A stretch of DNA of 64,000 nt from an uncultured Collinsella sp. (GCA_900546775.1 UREM01000001.1:43412-107411); one strand, 5' to 3'; positions 52,278-61,112 are shown, counted from the stretch's first letter. Notes: generated by a model from the letters alone, not told the origin. Program-made: numbers and translations.

Positions 52278-54275
52278 ATGGCAAAAAACACCGCAAACTA
52301 TGGTAACGACAGTATTCGTCAGCTCAAGGACGAGGAGCGCGTACGCCTGCGCCCCGCCGTCATCTTTGGCTCGGACGGGCTCGACGGCTGCGCGCATGCC
52401 GCCTTCGAGATCCTGTCCAACGCCGTTGACGAGGCGCGCCAGGGCTACGGCAAGCTCATCATCCTTACCGCCTTTCGCGATGGCTCCATTCAGGTAGAGG
52501 ACAACGGCCGCGGCTGCCCACTCGACTGGAACCCTTCTGAGAAGCGCTTTAACTGGGAGCTCGTCTTTTGCGAGCTCTACGCCGGCGGCAAGTACAACAA
52601 CAACCAGGGCGGCGACTACGACTTCTCGCTCGGCACCAACGGCCTGGGCTCGTGCGCGACCCAGTACGCTTCCGAGTACATGGACGTCACCGTTTGGCGC
52701 GACGGTAACAAGTACTCTCTGCACTTTAAGAAAGGCAAGGTCGTCGGCGCCAAAAAGAAGGCGCTCGAGATCGAGCCCAGCGACGAGGACCGCACCGGTA
52801 CCACCATCAAGTGGCGCCCCGATCTTGAGGTCTTTACCTCGATCAGCATTCCCCACGACTGGTATCGCGAGACCATGCGCCGCCAGGCCGTGGTTAACGC
52901 CAACGTGACCTTCCGCCTGCGCATCGAGGGCGACGACGGCGAGTTTTCCGAAGAGGATTTTTGCTACCCCAAGGGTATCGAGGACTACGTGCTCGAGAAG
53001 GTCGGTGCCGACTACCTCACCGAGCCCTTCTTTATCGAGGCCGACCGTCGCGGTCGCGACCGCGAAGACCTGCCCGACTACAACGTAAAGATCACCGCGT
53101 GCATGTGCTTCTCGCGCACCTTCATGATGCAGGAGTACTACCACAACTCGTCATGGCTCGAGAACGGCGGCTCGCCCGAGAAGGCGGCCCGCAGTGCTCT
53201 GACCAGCGCCATCGATGCTTACATTAAGCAACAGGGCAAGTACAACAAAAACGAGAGCGGTATCAAATGGCAGGACGTCCAGGACTGCCTGGTGCTGGTG
53301 ACCAACTGCTTCTCCACCCAGACGTCCTACGAAAACCAGACTAAGAAGGCCATCAACAACCGCTTTATCCAGCAGGCCATGACGGCATTCTTTAAGGAGC
53401 GCCTTTCGACCTACCTGATCGAGAACAAAGACGCCGCCAATAAGATCATGGAGCAGGTGCTCATCAACAAGCGCTCGCGCGAGAATGCCGAGAAGACCCG
53501 CCAGAGCATCAAGACCAACCTGCAGCAGAAGACCGACATGGCCAACCGCGTGCAAAAGTTTATCGATTGCCGCTCCAAGGACAAGAGCCGCCGCGAGATC
53601 TACATCGTAGAGGGCGACTCGGCAGCAGGCGCCATCCGCACGTCGCGCGATGCCGAGTTCCAGGGTGTTATGCCCGTCCGCGGCAAGATCCTCAATTGCC
53701 TGAAGGAGGACTATCCGCGCATCTTTAAGTCCGACATCATCATGGACCTTATGCGCGTGCTGGGCTGCGGCGTGGAGATCAAGGACAAGCGCATCAAGAA
53801 CCTTGGTGCCTTTGACCTGGACAACCTCAACTGGAACAAGGTCATCATCTGTACGGACGCCGACGTCGACGGCTACCACATCCGCACGCTCGTGCTCACC
53901 ATGCTCTACCGCCTGGTGCCCACACTTATCGACGAGGGCTACGTGTATATCGCCGAGTCGCCGCTCTACGAGATCAACTGCAAAGAGAAGACCTACTTTG
54001 CCTACACCGAGCTCGAGAAGAACGGCATCCTCAAGGAGATCGGCGACCAGAAGTGCTCCATCAACCGCTCCAAGGGTCTTGGTGAGAACGATCCGGACAT
54101 GATGTGGCTCACCACCATGAACCCCGAGACGCGCCGTCTGATCAAGGTGGAGCCCGAGGACGTCACCAAGATGGAAACCATGTTCAACCTGTTGCTGGGC
54201 AACGACGAGGCGGGCCGCAAGCGCCATATCTCCGAGCACGGCAAGGAATACCTGGACCAGCTGGACCTGCAATAG
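52278..54275 (+). CDS. Divergent type IIA topoisomerase, GyrB/ParE-like ATPase subunit
   Basis: The 665-residue protein has the GHKL ATPase marks: 'EILSNAVDEA', 'VEDNGRGCPLDW' and 'GTNGLGSCATQYAS'. The TOPRIM motifs are 'IVEGDSAAG' and 'TDADVDG'. The usual 'RxRPGMYIG' is replaced by 'RLRPAVIFGSDGLDGC', so it is a divergent branch. It should drive ATP-dependent DNA strand passage with the A-subunit encoded 45 bp downstream. AAAGGAG is 16 bases before the ATG and a GAGAGAG lies nearer. The chromosomal gyrAB are presumably elsewhere; this pair is more like topoisomerase IV. Confidence 0.9.
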   Translation: MAKNTANYGNDSIRQLKDEERVRLRPAVIFGSDGLDGCAHAAFEILSNAVDEARQGYGKLIILTAFRDGSIQVEDNGRGCPLDWNPSEKRFNWELVFCELYAGGKYNNNQGGDYDFSLGTNGLGSCATQYASEYMDVTVWRDGNKYSLHFKKGKVVGAKKKALEIEPSDEDRTGTTIKWRPDLEVFTSISIPHDWYRETMRRQAVVNANVTFRLRIEGDDGEFSEEDFCYPKGIEDYVLEKVGADYLTEPFFIEADRRGRDREDLPDYNVKITACMCFSRTFMMQEYYHNSSWLENGGSPEKAARSALTSAIDAYIKQQGKYNKNESGIKWQDVQDCLVLVTNCFSTQTSYENQTKKAINNRFIQQAMTAFFKERLSTYLIENKDAANKIMEQVLINKRSRENAEKTRQSIKTNLQQKTDMANRVQKFIDCRSKDKSRREIYIVEGDSAAGAIRTSRDAEFQGVMPVRGKILNCLKEDYPRIFKSDIIMDLMRVLGCGVEIKDKRIKNLGAFDLDNLNWNKVIICTDADVDGYHIRTLVLTMLYRLVPTLIDEGYVYIAESPLYEINCKEKTYFAYTELEKNGILKEIGDQKCSINRSKGLGENDPDMMWLTTMNPETRRLIKVEPEDVTKMETMFNLLLGNDEAGRKRHISEHGKEYLDQLDLQ

Positions 54276-54320
54276 CAGCAAATCGATAACGACGGCCCAT
54301 AAGAAGTTCAAGAGGAAATC

Positions 54321-56561
54321 GTGGCAAAGAAGAAGACAAAGAACCAGCCAAAGAAAAAGCAGGTCAACGCCGAGAACGTCATCGGCCTGCACTCTGAGGT
54401 CACCGACCAGCCGATTACGCAGACGCTCGAGGTCAACTACATGCCCTACGCCATGAGCGTCAACGTCTCGCGTGCGTTCCCCGAGATCGACGGCTTTAAG
54501 CCCTCGCACCGCAAGCTGCTCTACACCATGTACAAGATGGGCTTGCTCAAGGGCGAGCGCCAGAAGAGCGCCAACATCGTCGGCCAGACCATGAAGCTCA
54601 ACCCGCACGGCGATGCCGCCATCTACGAGACGATGGTGCGTCTGGCAACCGGCAACGAAGCGCTGCTCGCCCCCTTCGTGGAGTCGAAGGGCAACTTTGG
54701 CAAATACTATTCGGGCGACCTGAGCTACGCCGCCTCGCGTTACACCGAGGCAAAGCTCTCCCCCATCAGCGCCGAAATCTTCAAGGACATCGACAAGGAC
54801 CCGGTCGACTTCGTTGACAGCTACGACGGCGCCATGAAGGAGCCGCGCCTGCTGCCCACCACGTTCCCCAACATCCTCGTCTCGGCCAACAAGGGCATCG
54901 GCGTCGCCATGGCGTCCGACATCTGCGGCTTCAACCTCAACGAGGTCTGTACCGCCACGATGCACTACCTGCAGGATCCCGACTGCGACCTGCTCGAGTA
55001 CATGCCTATGCCCGACTTCTCGACCGGCGGCGAGATCATCTACCGCCGCGAGGAGATGGAGAAGATCATCGAGACCGGCCTTGGCAGCTTCCAGATCCGC
55101 TCCCGCTGGCGCTGGATTCCCGAAGAGCGCATCATCGAGGTCTACGAGATCCCCTACACCACCAAGACCGATGTCATCATCGAGCGCATCGTCAAGCTCT
55201 CCAAAGAAGGCAAGGTCAAAGAGATCGCAGACATTCGCGACGAGACCGACCTTTCGGGTCTGCGCATCGCTATCGACCTTAAGCGCGGTGTCGACCCCGA
55301 CAAGCTCATGGCCAAGCTCTATCGCTCGACCACGCTGCAGGATTCGTTCTCGTGCAACTTCAACGTGCTCGTCGACGGCTATCCCCGTGTTATGGGCGTG
55401 CGCCAGATCCTGCACGAGTGGGTCAAGTGGCGTATTGAGTCCACGCGTCGCCGCATTAACTTTGACCTGGGCAAAAAGTCCGAGCGTCTGCACCTGCTGC
55501 ACGGCCTTGAGGCAATTCTGCTCGACATCGACAAGGCCATCGCCATCATCCGCGGCACTAAGCTCGAGGCAGAGGTTGTACCCAACCTTATGAAGGGTTT
55601 CGACATCGACGAGACCCAGGCAGAGTTTGTTGCCGAGCTCAAGCTCCGCAACATCAACGAGGAGTACATCCTCAACCGCACCAAGGACATTGCAAAGCTC
55701 GAGGGTGAGATCGCCGAACTCGAGGAGATCCTCTCGAGCGAGGACAACATCAAGAAGGTCATCAGCGACGAGCTGGCCGCGGTCAACAAAAAGTACGTGA
55801 TGCCGCGCCGCACGGGCAGGATCGAGCCCCATGAGGTCATCGAGGTAAGCCTGGAGCCCGAGGTCGAGGAGTACCCGGTCACCATCATGCTCTCGCGCGA
55901 CGGCTACCTTAAGAAGATGACGGACCGCGTGCTCAAGAAGGCGACCACGCTCAAGTACAAGGACGGCGACAAACCCTTTATCGAGTTCCCGTCCTCCAAC
56001 ACGCACGAGCTGCTGGTCTTTACCAACAAGAGCCAGGTGTACAAGTGCAAGGTCGCGGCGTTTGAGGATACCAAGTCGGCCCAGCTGGGCTCGTACCTTC
56101 CGACCGATCTCGAGATGGAACCCGACGAGAGCGTCATCTGGGTCATCGACCCCGAGGACTACAAGGCCGACGTGCTGTTCGTCTTTGAGAACGGCCGCGT
56201 GGTGCGTGTCGCGCTTTCTGGATACGCTACCAAGACCAACCGCAAGCGCCTTAAGAACGCCATCTACGGCGGCAGCAAGCTGCTGTATGCGCAGGTGCTC
56301 AAGGAGGACCGCGACCTCGCGCTGGTCTCGAGCGACTACCGCCTGATGAACTTCAACACGTCGCTGCTCAAGACCAAGACGACCACCAACACGCAGGGCG
56401 TCCAGGCCTTTACGGCCAAGAAGGGCCGCTCGGTCACCACCGTCGGCACGACCGAGGAAATCCTTGGCGCCGGCGTCTCGGCCGAGAAGTTCACCGCGCA
56501 GAGCCTGCCCTCCGCCGGCGCCCTCATGAAGGAAAATGACATGCCGAGTTTGTTTGACTAG
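54321..56561 (+). CDS. Divergent type IIA topoisomerase, GyrA/ParC-like subunit
   Basis: The 746-residue protein has the catalytic Tyr141 next to Arg140 in 'AASRYTEAKLSPIS', the helix-turn-helix region 'RAFPEIDGFKPSHRKLLYTM' and 'LNPHGDAAIYETMVRL'. A C-terminal beta-pinwheel follows ('FEDTKSAQLGSYL', 'GVQAFTAKKGRSV'). The gyrase-specific GyrA box (QRRGGKG) is not seen, which favours a decatenating or relaxing enzyme over a supercoiling one. It follows the B-subunit with an AGAGGAAA ribosome binding site. It is followed by a GC-rich terminator. Confidence 0.9.
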   Translation: MAKKKTKNQPKKKQVNAENVIGLHSEVTDQPITQTLEVNYMPYAMSVNVSRAFPEIDGFKPSHRKLLYTMYKMGLLKGERQKSANIVGQTMKLNPHGDAAIYETMVRLATGNEALLAPFVESKGNFGKYYSGDLSYAASRYTEAKLSPISAEIFKDIDKDPVDFVDSYDGAMKEPRLLPTTFPNILVSANKGIGVAMASDICGFNLNEVCTATMHYLQDPDCDLLEYMPMPDFSTGGEIIYRREEMEKIIETGLGSFQIRSRWRWIPEERIIEVYEIPYTTKTDVIIERIVKLSKEGKVKEIADIRDETDLSGLRIAIDLKRGVDPDKLMAKLYRSTTLQDSFSCNFNVLVDGYPRVMGVRQILHEWVKWRIESTRRRINFDLGKKSERLHLLHGLEAILLDIDKAIAIIRGTKLEAEVVPNLMKGFDIDETQAEFVAELKLRNINEEYILNRTKDIAKLEGEIAELEEILSSEDNIKKVISDELAAVNKKYVMPRRTGRIEPHEVIEVSLEPEVEEYPVTIMLSRDGYLKKMTDRVLKKATTLKYKDGDKPFIEFPSSNTHELLVFTNKSQVYKCKVAAFEDTKSAQLGSYLPTDLEMEPDESVIWVIDPEDYKADVLFVFENGRVVRVALSGYATKTNRKRLKNAIYGGSKLLYAQVLKEDRDLALVSSDYRLMNFNTSLLKTKTTTNTQGVQAFTAKKGRSVTTVGTTEEILGAGVSAEKFTAQSLPSAGALMKENDMPSLFD

Positions 56562-56596
56562 GTACCACGGCAACGAGATCGTTAGATACTTCGCAA

Positions 56597-56648
56597 AGCG
56601 ACGAGGCCCGGAACGCAACGGCATTGCGCCCGGGACTCGTCGTTTTTC
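56597..56648 (+). terminator. Terminator of the topoisomerase operon
   Basis: A GC-rich imperfect stem runs from GCGACGAGGCCCGG to CCCGGGACTCGTCG and is followed by TTTTTCTT. It is 35 bp after the A-subunit stop. Confidence 0.8.
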
Positions 56649-56658
56649 TTCTCAACTA

Positions 56659-56800
56659 TTTTTTAACGCAGATAAATTGATTTCTGCTTATTTTTCTGCG
56701 TAAAAAATGTCAGCGTCACTACTTCGATGCCCTTTGGTCAGTCGTTAGCAAATCTTGCAAAAGTTAGCAAAACTTGCAAAAATTAGCAAAACCTGCAAAG
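56659..56800 (+). promoter_or_regulatory. Inverted repeat and three 19-bp tandem repeats before an AAA ATPase gene
   Basis: Three direct repeats of 19 bp (consensus GTTAGCAAAACTTGCAAAA) occupy 56744-56800 and run into the ribosome binding site. Each contains TTAGCAA and TTGCAAA as an imperfect dyad. Further upstream, ACGCAGA (56666-56672) and TCTGCGT (56695-56701) form an inverted repeat flanked by T- and A-runs. Such arrays often bind a regulator cooperatively; the ATPase itself carries a winged helix and is a candidate. Confidence 0.6.
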
Positions 56801-56808
56801 GAGCTACC

Positions 56809-57903
56809 ATGGAGTACAGCAAGAACCCCTTTACCCCAACATTTGGAAGCGTCCCTCCCTTTCTAGCGGGTCGCGAGCATATCCTGCGCGACATCAACCG
56901 TGGCTTTATCAACGGCCCAGGAGATCCCAACCTGTCGACCATTTTTACTGGCGCAAGGGGAACGGGCAAGACGGCACTTCTCTCGCTCCTTTCAGAAACA
57001 GCGCTTGAACACGACTGGATCGCAGCAAATGTCTCCGCCATGCCAGGCATGCTCGAAGATATTATCGAGCGAACCAAAGAAGCCGCAGATAGCTACCTCT
57101 CACAGCCTCACGCGCGCATAAACGGTGTTCAAATTGGCCCAGTGGGCATCGATTGGACATACGCTCAAGAGGCTCAGGGCAACTGGCGCACGCGCATGAA
57201 TGGCATCTTTAAGCAACTCGAAAAACATGACATCGGACTTCTCATCACCATCGATGAAGTCACCGTCGATCTCGAAGAAATGCTTCAATTTGCCTCTGTT
57301 TACCAGCACTTTGTACGCGAAGGTAAAAAAGTTGCCCTACTCATGGCAGGACTGCCCTACAAAGTATCGGCGTTGCTACGTAACGATTCCGTCTCGTTCC
57401 TCAGACGCTCCCAGTATCATCAGCTGGGACGAATCACTGATGTTGAGATTGCAAATGCATTTCGTAAAACCATTGAAGCAGGAGGACGCTCAATCACGCC
57501 AGAAGCGCTCGAGGATGCCGTGAAGGCCGTCGACGGATTTCCCTACATGATGCAGCTCGTCGGATACCGCACTTGGGATGTTTCGGAAAACTCGCCCCAA
57601 ATCAGTACATCCGATGTCCAGCAGGGTTCTCTGCTTGCCCGTATGGAGCTGCGCGATCGTATTCTCGAAACGACCTATCAGGAGCTTTCCGATAAAGACA
57701 TTGAGTTTTTGCTCGCGATGCTGCCCGATTCTGGCCCCAGCAGGGTCTCGGAGATAGCCAAACGCATGGGCGTCGCCAGCAACTACGCAAGCCAATACAA
57801 ACGCCGCCTCCTCGAGGACGGCGTTATCGGGGAACGTGGACGTGGCCTCGTCGGCTTCGACATCCCCGCGTTCAGGGAATTCTTGAACGAGAAGGCGTTT
57901 TAG
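56809..57903 (+). CDS. AAA ATPase with C-terminal winged helix (ORC/Cdc6-like)
   Basis: The 364-residue protein has Walker A GARGTGKTA (48-56), Walker B 'LLITIDEVTVD' and a lid domain. Its C-terminal winged helix ('SRVSEIAKRMGVASNYASQYKRRLLEDGVIG') ends 'FDIPAFREFL'. The layout is like archaeal-type ATPases of the ORC1/Cdc6 or MNS clades often found as orphans or beside toxin-like genes. No partner is evident. ATG at 56809 has AAAGGAG 7 bases upstream. Role unknown; DNA-binding ATPase is the safest label. Confidence 0.85.
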   Translation: MEYSKNPFTPTFGSVPPFLAGREHILRDINRGFINGPGDPNLSTIFTGARGTGKTALLSLLSETALEHDWIAANVSAMPGMLEDIIERTKEAADSYLSQPHARINGVQIGPVGIDWTYAQEAQGNWRTRMNGIFKQLEKHDIGLLITIDEVTVDLEEMLQFASVYQHFVREGKKVALLMAGLPYKVSALLRNDSVSFLRRSQYHQLGRITDVEIANAFRKTIEAGGRSITPEALEDAVKAVDGFPYMMQLVGYRTWDVSENSPQISTSDVQQGSLLARMELRDRILETTYQELSDKDIEFLLAMLPDSGPSRVSEIAKRMGVASNYASQYKRRLLEDGVIGERGRGLVGFDIPAFREFLNEKAF

Positions 57904-57933
57904 CACACCGGAATTGTCCGCGGGAGCATCGTT

Positions 57934-57998
57934 GCATGGCAATCAGCAATCCTCTTGGTAAGGGCAGCAAGCATTTCCGCTTGTGCTGATTGCCATGC
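57934..57998. terminator. Long hairpin between convergent genes
   Basis: Perfect 15-bp arms GCATGGCAATCAGCA and TGCTGATTGCCATGC enclose a 35-base loop. It separates the ATPase gene from the convergent flavodoxin-like gene. The right side continues CTCCTCTTGTCC, so termination is plausible but not strong. Confidence 0.55.
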
Positions 57999-58011
57999 GC
58001 TCCTCTTGTCC

Positions 58012-58542
58012 TTAGGCGAGCTTGCGGGCGAGCTCGCGCACCTCTTCCAACTTAGGCGAGGAGGCCATGCTGTCGCGCTCGGTCATGCCGCTAATGGTGA
58101 CAATGCCCTGGTCCTCCCACTTGCAGTACGCGCAGGTTGACTTGTACATGGCAATCGCCGCATCATAGACACCCTCGCTGTGGCTATCGAGCAAAAGGGC
58201 CGTCTTGGTGAACGGGAAACCCGTGGCACCGAAGGCGTACAGGCGGTCGATGGCGGTCTTTTCCTGCGCAGTGATATCAAACCAGTAGATAGGCGAAGCG
58301 AAGACAACCATGTCGGTGTCTTTCAGCGACTCAATCACGTTGGCCATGTCATCCTTCTGCACGCAGACGCCCTCATGGGCGAAGCAGTACTGGCATCCCA
58401 AGCAGCCGGCGATCTTCTTGCTGGCAACGCGGATGACCTCGACCGTATGGCCGCCCTCACGCGCGGTCTCGGCAAACGCCTCGACCATGGTATCGGTATT
58501 GGCGCCCTTACGCGGGCTGCCGCTCAATACAACGATATTCAT
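58012..58542 (-). CDS. Flavodoxin-fold NAD(P)H-dependent FMN reductase
   Basis: The 176-residue protein has the FMN-phosphate loop 'SGSPRKGANTDTM', a mid-protein Cys-rich 'GCLGCQYCFAHEGVCVQKDD' typical of iron-sulfur-flavoprotein-like reductases, and 'FASPIYWFDITAQEKTAIDRL'. It probably reduces quinones, nitro compounds or flavin. GGAG lies near the ATG at 58542. It is monocistronic. Confidence 0.9.
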   Translation of the reverse strand: MNIVVLSGSPRKGANTDTMVEAFAETAREGGHTVEVIRVASKKIAGCLGCQYCFAHEGVCVQKDDMANVIESLKDTDMVVFASPIYWFDITAQEKTAIDRLYAFGATGFPFTKTALLLDSHSEGVYDAAIAMYKSTCAYCKWEDQGIVTISGMTERDSMASSPKLEEVRELARKLA

Positions 58543-58610
58543 AGGATTCCCTCTCCTTCATGCTGCAGGCGCGCAGCATTTTTTCTTGTAACCAAAACAA
58601 ATGGGGTTAA

Positions 58611-58745
58611 TCAATCGCCAGCAGGCCATATCTCTTGCTCAAGTTCCCTAAAGAAGCTCAAGGCGATTGCGATTGCCTTATACAACATCGAAAACCAAAG
58701 AGGGGCCATAGCAACGTCGCCTGCCTGAAATGGCACGCTGTCAAG
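58611..58745 (-). pseudogene. Possible gene fragment beside the TetR gene
   Basis: The 204-bp gap between the reductase and TetR genes contains a minus-strand frame ending 'MLYKAIAIALSFFRELEQEI' plus five residues and TGA at 58611. Its amphipathic, protein-like composition suggests the C-terminal remnant of a lost gene. The frame continues upstream only as a shadow of the TetR gene. I do not recognise it. Confidence 0.25.
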
Positions 58746-58746
58746 A

Positions 58747-59301
58747 TCAACTACGGGGATCGTGACGAGCCGATACCGCCCGCATGCCCCCTTCGGAATA
58801 GGCGCTGAGCAGCTCCTGAGCGTGGGCAAACTCGGGCCCTCGCCTCCAACCGAGCAGGCGGTTGACCGCGAGATTTCCCTGGACGTTGTGGACGAAGAGC
58901 AGATAGGCGTCCTCGCGCGAAAGCCCAGTCTCCTCCATGATCGAGGGAACCATCTGCTCGGCGCCGCGCTCGACGACGCGCTGTGCCACCCGGGCGTACG
59001 CGTCGTCATCCGAGTAGAGCAGATAATAGTCATCGTTTGCCGGCGGACGCTGGCAGAGGGCACCCGCCTCCGTTCCCTCGAGCGGCGGCACCGCCGCCAA
59101 GGCCTCGTCGATAAGCGCGTCGAGCAGGGCGAACTTGTCCTCGTAGTGCAGATAGAACGTGCCACGGTTGATATCGGCGCGGCGGCAGATATCCGCTACC
59201 GTCATCTTCGCGAAGCCGACCTCGGCCAGCAGCGCGAAGAACGCCTCCCGTATGACCGAGAGTGTATAGCGTCGGCGACGATCGATCTTCCCCGCTTCCA
59301 T
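58747..59301 (-). CDS. TetR/AcrR-family regulator of the sirtuin operon
   Basis: The 184-residue protein has a TetR HTH at residues 10-58 ('ALLAEVGFAKMTVADICRRA', 'NRGTFYLHYEDKFALLDAL') and a helical C-terminal ligand domain. The ATG at 59301 has GGAGGGG 4 bases upstream. It is divergent from the three-sirtuin operon across 143 bp containing an 18-bp palindrome that overlaps both promoters, so it most likely represses both. A near copy is encoded at 62032-62592 (about seven of eight residues identical by eye). Confidence 0.92.
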   Translation of the reverse strand: MEAGKIDRRRRYTLSVIREAFFALLAEVGFAKMTVADICRRADINRGTFYLHYEDKFALLDALIDEALAAVPPLEGTEAGALCQRPPANDDYYLLYSDDDAYARVAQRVVERGAEQMVPSIMEETGLSREDAYLLFVHNVQGNLAVNRLLGWRRGPEFAHAQELLSAYSEGGMRAVSARHDPRS

Positions 59302-59403
59302 TACCCCTCCAATTGCAACGCTCGACAATGCCCGGCAAACGCTCGTTTATCGACAGCAGGCCGAAGCTGTTCATTGCTCTTAAGCAAATCGACATGGATA
59401 CTT

Positions 59404-59432
59404 TTTATAGACACCTGTTTATAATAGCTGAA
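59404..59432. promoter_or_regulatory. Operator and divergent promoters of the TetR-sirtuin module
   Basis: The dyad TATAGACACCTGTTTATA (59406-59423) overlaps a TATAAT -10 box for the sirtuin operon (59420-59425). It also overlaps a minus-strand promoter TTCAGC (59432-59427), 17 bases, TATAAA (59409-59404) for TetR. The same arrangement is kept at 62696-62724 in the second module copy. Confidence 0.65.
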
Positions 59433-59444
59433 AGAAGGTATCCA

Positions 59445-60410
59445 GTGACCCTGTACGAGCAGCTCGTTATCGAGCTCACCAACCAATCGTTTTCCCTTCA
59501 GGCCGCCTACCGCAGCGGCGGCACGCCCTATGAGCTGAGTGACCGCGAGCCCGAGCCCTACGACCAGCAAATCAGGGACTTCGCCCGCATGATCGAGGAA
59601 GCCGATTGCGTGCTGGTGGGCGGGGCCTCTGGGCTCTCCGCGGCGGGCGGCGGCGACTTCTATTACGAGGACAACGCAACCTATCGCAGGCATTTCGGCA
59701 AATTCGCCGAGCGCTACGGTTTCAAGGGCGCTTTCGAGGGGTCGTTCTACCGCTGGCCCACCGCCGAGGCGCGCTGGGGATACCTCGCCACCTTCCTCGA
59801 CACCACGCTCAACGCCCCGCTGCGCAAGCCCTACAAGGACCTCGACGCCATTCTCGCCGAGAAGGATTTCTTCGTGCTCACCACCAACCAGGACACGCAG
59901 TTTGTGAAGCTCTATCCCTGGGAGAAAGTGGCAGAGATCCAAGGCGACCACCGCTTCTTTCAGTGCTCCCGCTGTTGCACCGACGCGGTGTGGGATGCGG
60001 TCGAGCCGGTCTCCAACATGGTAGAGGCCATGGGAGGCGGCCTTGAGGTTCCGACAGAGCTCGTGCCGCGCTGCCCGCACTGCGGGGCAGAGGCGTTCCC
60101 CTGGGTTCGCGGCTACGGCAACTTCCTGCAGGGCGAACTCTACGAGGAGCAGTACCGCAAGGTGTCCGACTGGCTCGACGCGCACGCACGGCAGAGGATC
60201 CTCTTCCTCGAGCTGGGTGTGGGCCGCATGACGCCCGCGTTTATCCAGGAGCCGTTCTGGGCCCTCACGGCGCAGTTACCGCAGGCCAGCTACATCGCCG
60301 TAAACAACAAGACGCAGTTTCTCCCCCGCGCGATCGAGGATCGGGGGCTCGCCGTTCGCGCCGACATCGCCGACGTGCTCGCCGACGTGCGCAAGACGCT
60401 GGGGAGGTAG
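59445..60410 (+). CDS. Sirtuin-like protein 1 (SirTM-like)
   Basis: The 321-residue protein begins at GTG 59445; the paralogous start at 62736 aligns exactly, which settles the choice. After a 55-residue N-terminal extension come the NAD-binding loop 'GGASGLSAAGG' (59-69), 'TTNQD' (146-150), the catalytic-region 'IQGDH' (165-169) and a zinc site (C174, C177, C210, C213). 'LELGVGRMTPAFI' and 'YIAVNN' follow. The TTNxD plus QGD pattern resembles class M sirtuins, which ADP-ribosylate lipoylated GcvH-like proteins. No macrodomain, LplA or GcvH-L gene is next to it. It is the first gene of a three-gene operon (3 bp to the next). Confidence 0.82.
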   Translation: MTLYEQLVIELTNQSFSLQAAYRSGGTPYELSDREPEPYDQQIRDFARMIEEADCVLVGGASGLSAAGGGDFYYEDNATYRRHFGKFAERYGFKGAFEGSFYRWPTAEARWGYLATFLDTTLNAPLRKPYKDLDAILAEKDFFVLTTNQDTQFVKLYPWEKVAEIQGDHRFFQCSRCCTDAVWDAVEPVSNMVEAMGGGLEVPTELVPRCPHCGAEAFPWVRGYGNFLQGELYEEQYRKVSDWLDAHARQRILFLELGVGRMTPAFIQEPFWALTAQLPQASYIAVNNKTQFLPRAIEDRGLAVRADIADVLADVRKTLGR

Positions 60411-60413
60411 CGC

Positions 60414-61112
60414 ATGGAGACGGCGAAAGCAGTTCGCATAGGCAGGGCGCTAGCCGAAGCGGATCTTGTCATCATCGGCGCTAGCAACGGACTCGACATG
60501 GCGGAGGGGCTCAACCTTTTCTGCGCCGATGCTCATTTCCAAGAGGCGTACGGGGACCTCGCCCAGGCAGACGGCATCGGCTGCATACTGCAGGGGCTCG
60601 CTTCCCCGGATGCCAGCGTGCGACGCCGATGGGCCGAGCGGTTCCATCAAAAGGAGTATCTCGAATATGAGCCCGGCTCGCTCATGAACGGGCTGCGGCG
60701 TCTTACGGAGCACGCCGACACCTTCGTGGTCACATGCAACATCGACGGGCACTTCGCGCGCGCCGGGTTCGACGAGGAGCGCGTGCTCGAAACGGAGGGG
60801 AGCATACGCACGTCGATCGACGAGCGGCGTCTCGCCCATCCAGACGCCCTCGCCACGGCCCAGCTCGAGGAGCTCGAGCGCCTTGTGCAAGCCCATCGCA
60901 ACGGCAGGGTCGCCATCCTCGAACTTGGCGTGGGACTGCGCAACGGCATCATAAAGCACATGCTCGCCCAGATCGCGAACGTCTGCGAGCACGCCACCTA
61001 CATCGTGTTCAACTACAGCCAGGCTATGGCGCCCGATGCATCGTGCGAGACGATTCTCGTTGACGGCGATATGGCCCCGGCTTTCGAGGAGATCGCCCGA
61101 TGCCACCCCTAG
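60414..61112 (+). CDS. Sirtuin-like protein 2, zinc-less
   Basis: The 232-residue protein has an NAD-loop-like 'GASNGLDMAEG' (22-32) and 'TCNIDGHFARAGF' (107-119), strongly sirtuin-like, and a C-terminal 'LELGVGLRNGIIK' matching its neighbours. There are no zinc-binding Cys pairs, and the HG/QG position reads TEGS (127-130). It may be a catalytically altered or regulatory paralogue that pairs with the flanking sirtuins. GGGGAGG lies 7 bases before the ATG. Its end overlaps the third gene by 13 bases. Confidence 0.75.
   Translation: METAKAVRIGRALAEADLVIIGASNGLDMAEGLNLFCADAHFQEAYGDLAQADGIGCILQGLASPDASVRRRWAERFHQKEYLEYEPGSLMNGLRRLTEHADTFVVTCNIDGHFARAGFDEERVLETEGSIRTSIDERRLAHPDALATAQLEELERLVQAHRNGRVAILELGVGLRNGIIKHMLAQIANVCEHATYIVFNYSQAMAPDASCETILVDGDMAPAFEEIARCHP

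Noticed and set aside
53151..56624. 1157-codon open frame on the minus strand across both topoisomerase genes
   Set aside because: It is exactly antisense to two clearly homologous genes, has low-complexity Val/Leu/Asp/Gly/Arg composition and no domain; it arises from GC-rich codon bias.
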